The position numbers were made by a program, and so were the translations under genes. A stretch of DNA of 8,204 nucleotides, from NCBI GenBank assembly GCA_017632495.1, contig JAGBRG010000253.1:1-8204 (forward strand). Direction: 5' to 3'. The stretch is from Spirochaetales bacterium (GTDB lineage: Bacteria > Spirochaetota > Spirochaetia > Sphaerochaetales > Sphaerochaetaceae). Of this stretch, positions 5,807 through 8,204 are shown piece after piece (the first letter of the stretch is position 1; the number at the start of each line of letters is the position of its first letter). Under the pieces are notes generated by a model that was not told where the DNA came from, ran no database searches, and saw nothing but the letters and a program-made list of their open reading frames with translations.

Positions 5807-5820
5807 GAAAGGAGAATATG

Positions 5821-6234
5821 ATGCAAATTTATCCGGTTATTTTCACAGAAACAAAAGATGAAAAAGAAACCGTGCTTGTCTATATCCCTGATATCAATGG
5901 AATGACAGAGGGTTACGGTATATATGATGCGTTCTCTATGGCAAAGGACTATATAGGCAATTATCTTTGTACTAAGGCTGATTCCAGTTTTCCAGTTCCA
6001 ACTCCAATTGATGAGGTCGTTCCTGAATCAAGTGTATTTGCATCTGCTGGAAAATCCTCTGTTTTCCTTGTTGATGTAGATGTCGATTCTTTCAGGCGAA
6101 GAAACAAAAGCAGATATGTAAGACGTAATATTTCCTTACCGGAATGGCTGGATGAAATGGCTGTCAGTGAAAAAATAAATGTCTCTGAAGTTACTCAGAA
6201 TGCGCTCAAACAGCGCCTTGGATTGTCTACTTGA
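5821..6234 (+). CDS. HicB-family antitoxin-like protein, no adjacent HicA
   Basis: The protein has 137 residues. The N-terminal half (YPVIFTETKDEKETVLVYIP, then DINGMTEGYGIYDAFSMAKDYIGNYL, to about residue 50) is the partially degraded RNase-H-like HicB fold. The C-terminal part (SRYVRRNISLPEWLDEMAVS followed by EKINVSEVTQNALKQRLGL) is a ribbon-helix-helix DNA-binding domain. HicB proteins neutralise the HicA mRNA interferase and repress their own operon. No HicA-like frame (about 60-80 residues with a GSHH-type motif) occurs on either side, so this copy is an orphan here. GGAG (5811-5814) lies only 3 nt before the ATG at 5818 but 6 nt before the ATG at 5821, so I favour 5821. The downstream SMUG1-type gene begins 7 nt after the stop. 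Base composition looks more AT-rich than the flanking genes, consistent with acquisition. Confidence 0.85.
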   Translation: MQIYPVIFTETKDEKETVLVYIPDINGMTEGYGIYDAFSMAKDYIGNYLCTKADSSFPVPTPIDEVVPESSVFASAGKSSVFLVDVDVDSFRRRNKSRYVRRNISLPEWLDEMAVSEKINVSEVTQNALKQRLGLST

Positions 6235-6241
6235 GGGCTAT

Positions 6242-6967
6242 ATGGACTTCACACAAACTCTGATTAAAAGAACACTGCGCCTCAGAGATGAAGTTGATGC
6301 GCTGTCTTTCTCATATGACGGATATATCTACAATCCTCTGGATTATGCTTGGGATATGCATGAGGCATATCTTAAGCGCTATGTCAGACAGAGTGCCACT
6401 GTGCTGTTTCTTGGGATGAATCCAGGGCCATTTGGCATGATGCAGACAGGTGTTCCTTTCGGTGAGGTCAATGCGGTCAGAACTTATCTGAAGCTTTCTC
6501 TTCCTGTTAATAAGCCCAAGAAGGAGCATCCGAATAGGCCTGTGGAAGGCATGAATATCAAGCGCTCAGAAGGAAGCGGGAAAAGGCTGTGGGGTCTGAT
6601 TTCTCAAAGATGGCCAGATCCTGATGACTTTTTCAAGGACCACTGCATATTCAATTACTGCCCGCTGGGATTTCTGGATTGCGGAAAGACAGCAAAGAAC
6701 TTCACTCCGGATCATCTGCCCAAAGACGAGAGAAAAGCGCTGGAGGATGTGTGTGATTCATACCTTAAAGACATAATTGACCTCATTAATCCAAAGGCTT
6801 TGATTGGAATAGGAAAGTATGCCCAGGCCAAACTTGAGGCCGTAAATGATGATAAAGACAGGATTGTGTCCAGTATTATCCATCCGAGTCCGGGCAACCC
6901 TCAGGCGAATGTTGATTGGAACGGAAAGACGACTGAAAAGATGAAGGAGCTTGGTCTGTGGAACTGA
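6242..6967 (+). CDS. SMUG1-type uracil-DNA glycosylase (UDG family 3)
   Basis: This 241-residue base-excision-repair enzyme removes uracil and oxidised pyrimidines from DNA. The sequence is strikingly like animal SMUG1. It has FLGMNPGPFGMMQTGVPFGEV (residues 56-76), HPNRPVEGM (96-104), SGKRLWG (112-118), YCPLGFLD (139-146), NFTPDHLP (153-160) and HPSPGNPQAN (214-223). Asn60 in GMNPGPFG and His214 in HPSP correspond to the human catalytic pair Asn85/His239, with the same 154-residue spacing. The start is the ATG at 6242: GAGG lies 5 nt upstream, and its first 19 residues are conserved in the decayed copy at 5668. A longer frame from 6179 would lie inside the HicB-type gene. It is 7 nt after that gene and its 3' end overlaps ispE by 10 nt, so all three are probably translated from one mRNA. 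SMUG1 is known from some bacteria but is uncommon among them. Confidence 0.94.
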   Translation: MDFTQTLIKRTLRLRDEVDALSFSYDGYIYNPLDYAWDMHEAYLKRYVRQSATVLFLGMNPGPFGMMQTGVPFGEVNAVRTYLKLSLPVNKPKKEHPNRPVEGMNIKRSEGSGKRLWGLISQRWPDPDDFFKDHCIFNYCPLGFLDCGKTAKNFTPDHLPKDERKALEDVCDSYLKDIIDLINPKALIGIGKYAQAKLEAVNDDKDRIVSSIIHPSPGNPQANVDWNGKTTEKMKELGLWN

Positions 6968-7752
6968 AAGCATTTGCAAAGGTGAACTGGCATCTTGCCG
7001 TAGGGAAAAGAAGGCCTGACGGCTATCATCCGATTGTCTCGATTTTCCAAAGATGCAGCCTCTATGACACAATCGAGGTGGATCTGCAACCAGGTCCTTT
7101 TGAGACAGAAGTGACCGGGCTTGAAGGTCTTTGTGAGAAGGGAAAGTCTACTTTGGATAAGGCAGCCAGAGTCTGGCATGAGATAACCGGTTTTGACAGA
7201 AAGCTGATAATAAAAGTGACAAAGAGAATTCCTTCTCAGGCAGGCCTTGGAGGAGGCTCTTCTGATGCGGCATCTCTTTTACTGTACCTGAACAGCCTTC
7301 TTTCCAAGCCGATGACAACTGAGGAACTGACAAAAGTGGCAATGAAAGTAGGATGCGATGTTCCGTTCTTTGTCCATGGCTACAGGGCCGCACTTGTAAG
7401 CGGACTTGGAGAGACTGTCGTTCCCATTGAGGCAAGAACAGATCTTGAGGGCTTTATTATTTCGGAAAAAGGGGAGAAGGTTTCTACAAAGGAGGCCTAC
7501 GACACTCTAGATACAAGAGCTGTCATTCCTGTTTTTGAAGATCCAAAGGAGCTTGAAAGAATCTACAGAAAGCCCGTAAGTGAGTGGACTTTCAGAAATG
7601 ACTTTGACATGGTCAACAGAAGACCGGATATAAAGGTAGAAGAGGGGGAAGTTCTTCTTCTTACCGGAAGCGGCAGCTGTCATGTGCTTCTGACAAAAAG
7701 AAAGAAGCTCACCGTCTCAGGCAATCAGGTTGCCATCAAGGTGAGCTTCTGA
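6958..7752 (+). CDS. ispE: 4-diphosphocytidyl-2-C-methyl-D-erythritol kinase
   Basis: IspE phosphorylates the 2-hydroxyl of CDP-methylerythritol with ATP, a cytosolic step of the MEP isoprenoid pathway. The 264-residue GHMP kinase has AFAKVNWHLAV near the N-terminus (Lys9 as the conserved substrate-site lysine) and RPDGYHPIVSIFQ (19-31). The ATP-binding motif is PSQAGLGGGSSDAAS (92-106). The catalytic aspartate lies in GCDVPFF (Asp134), and the C-terminal glycine motif is LTGSGS (235-240). It is slightly shorter than E. coli IspE (283). GTG at 6958 is the start: AAGGAG (6944-6949) lies 8 nt upstream, and the codons after it begin the conserved first strand. The gene overlaps the SMUG1 stop by 10 nt, implying translational coupling. 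Its last 16 codons also contain the stem of the opposing tRNA-Gln terminator, and the ORF stops 3 nt from the tRNA 3' end. Confidence 0.95.
   Translation: MELKAFAKVNWHLAVGKRRPDGYHPIVSIFQRCSLYDTIEVDLQPGPFETEVTGLEGLCEKGKSTLDKAARVWHEITGFDRKLIIKVTKRIPSQAGLGGGSSDAASLLLYLNSLLSKPMTTEELTKVAMKVGCDVPFFVHGYRAALVSGLGETVVPIEARTDLEGFIISEKGEKVSTKEAYDTLDTRAVIPVFEDPKELERIYRKPVSEWTFRNDFDMVNRRPDIKVEEGEVLLLTGSGSCHVLLTKRKKLTVSGNQVAIKVSF
7695..7749 (-). terminator. intrinsic terminator of tRNA-Gln, inside the ispE 3' end
   Basis: On the minus strand, GAAGCTCACC pairs perfectly with GGTGAGCTTC (plus-strand 7740-7749 and 7704-7713). A nested GGCAA/TTGCC hairpin (7720-7734) closes most of the interval. TTTCTTTTT follows on the minus strand (plus-strand 7695-7703). 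The stem begins 6 nt beyond the tRNA-Gln 3' end. No U tract exists in the plus direction. Confidence 0.72.
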
Positions 7753-7755
7753 AAG

Positions 7756-7827
7756 CAGGCCGTAGTAGAATCGAACTACTATAACCGGAGCCAAAACCCG
7801 GTGCCCTAACCATTGGGCTAACGGCCT
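7756..7827 (-). tRNA. tRNA-Gln (anticodon TTG)
   Basis: The minus strand folds as a 72-nt tRNA. The acceptor AGGCCGT pairs fully with ACGGCCT, and the discriminator is G, as expected for glutamine. The D arm is GCCC-AATGGTTA-GGGC. The anticodon arm is CCGGG-TTTTGGC-TCCGG, with U33 followed by TTG, which reads CAA (and CAG by wobble). The T arm is AGTAG-TTCGATT-CTACT. CCA is not encoded (CTT follows). It is convergent with ispE. Confidence 0.94.
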
Positions 7828-7845
7828 ATCAGCTACAGCCCCCAA

Positions 7846-7875
7846 ATACTACAATTTTGAACACACAGAAGTCAA
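7846..7875 (-). promoter_or_regulatory. promoter of tRNA-Gln
   Basis: TTGACT (minus strand, 7875-7870) and TAGTAT (7851-7846) are separated by 18 nt. Initiation near 7839 would give a leader of about 12 nt before the tRNA. The -35 starts 6 nt beyond the stop codon of the SIMPL gene, so the short gap is nearly all promoter. Confidence 0.5.
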
Positions 7876-7880
7876 CAATA

Positions 7881-8204
7881 TCACCTAAGTTCGAATGTTA
7901 TGCTGACATCGACGCTTGCTGAAAGAAGACCTGTGGGTGTCTGGGTTGCATATGCAGGTGCGGCACCTTCTGTTGCCATCATAACCATTGAATCCTCGGC
8001 ATAGGCGCGCTTGTAGTTGGCTGTTGCATAGGAAGTGTAGCCTTCGTTGATTGAAAGGGGTCTTGAAACCTCAAGGCCCGCCTGCTTTGCATACAGCTGG
8101 GCCTTTTCGTAGGCGTTCTTATATGCGAGCTCTCTAGCTGTGTTGCCTGCCACAATCTTCTGAGTTGAGTCAAAGTTTACATTGTAGAACGAGATTCCCG
8201 AAAT
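7881..8204 (-). CDS. SIMPL-domain (DUF541/YggE-like) protein, C-terminal part (runs off the right edge)
   Basis: The minus-strand frame is open to the window edge, giving 107 codons: ISGISFYNVNFDSTQK at the edge, then the region ARELAYKNAYEKAQLYAKQA, LEVSRPLSINEGY and a C-terminal PTGLLSASVDVSITFELR. The helix with regularly spaced alanines (A-x-x-x-A-x-x-x-A-x-A-G), the L-x-I-x-E-G strand and the terminal V-x-V-x-F-x-L strand are typical of the SIMPL/DUF541 fold. Members are usually secreted or envelope-associated with poorly defined roles; E. coli YggE is linked to oxidative-stress phenotypes. The N-terminus, including any signal peptide, is outside the window. A GTG at 8153 is internal to the domain, not a start. 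Confidence 0.88.
   Translation of the reverse strand: MSGISFYNVNFDSTQKIVAGNTARELAYKNAYEKAQLYAKQAGLEVSRPLSINEGYTSYATANYKRAYAEDSMVMMATEGAAPAYATQTPTGLLSASVDVSITFELR

Noticed and set aside
5488..5817. A HicA toxin remnant upstream of the HicB-type gene
   Set aside because: I read the region for a short frame with HicA features (GSHH-like or a basic C-terminus) and found only the SMUG1 fragment and repeats.
6179..6241. A longer SMUG1 protein starting at the ATG at 6179
   Set aside because: It would overlap the HicB-type gene by 56 nt. The ATG at 6242 has a ribosome-binding site, and the homologous copy at 5668 begins with the same MDFTQ.

Overview
The window reads as ordinary chromosome of a Gram-negative, double-membrane bacterium with moderate GC. 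A spirochaete of the Treponema/Sphaerochaeta type is my best guess. The reasons are the general character of the proteins, a lipobox lipoprotein next to a signal-peptide beta-barrel-like protein, the methylerythritol-phosphate pathway kinase IspE, and tRNA genes that do not encode CCA. No rRNA or other phylogenetic marker confirms this, so the assignment is an inference.

Layout: 1-326 (minus) is the N-terminal part of an ABC-F ATPase. Diverging from it, 411-1967 (plus) encodes a COG2509-type FAD-dependent oxidoreductase. Next on the plus strand are a small Lys-rich DUF2188-type protein (2054-2344) and, 12 nt later, a B12-binding-domain radical SAM protein (2357-3979). The gap 3980-4187 is not empty. 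It holds a candidate stand-alone small RNA on the plus strand (promoter 4024-4052, RNA about 4061-4140) and the minus-strand terminator of the next operon. That operon (minus, 5168 to 4188) encodes a small zinc-ribbon-like lipoprotein and a secreted beta-rich, probably outer-membrane, protein.

The accessory-looking part is 5200-6240. It holds tRNA-Val(CAC) with promoter and terminator, and a structured repeat sharing 15 nt with the tRNA 3' end. It also has short tandem repeats, a decayed duplicate of the first 19 codons of the downstream SMUG1 gene, and a HicB-family antitoxin gene with no HicA toxin beside it. The hicB-like gene lies between the decayed and intact SMUG1 5' ends, as though a cassette had been placed in front of the repair gene.

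The hicB-like gene, the SMUG1-type uracil-DNA glycosylase and ispE form a compact plus-strand operon (7-nt gap, then a 10-nt overlap), probably run from the strong promoter at 5779-5806. Convergent to it is tRNA-Gln(TTG) on the minus strand. Its apparent intrinsic terminator lies inside the last codons of ispE. The window ends in the C-terminal part of a SIMPL/DUF541 protein (minus, running off the edge).

No CRISPR array, transposase, integrase or phage gene is visible. The best candidates for something undescribed are the C-rich-loop small RNA at 4061-4140 and the repeat-flanked hicB/SMUG1 arrangement.
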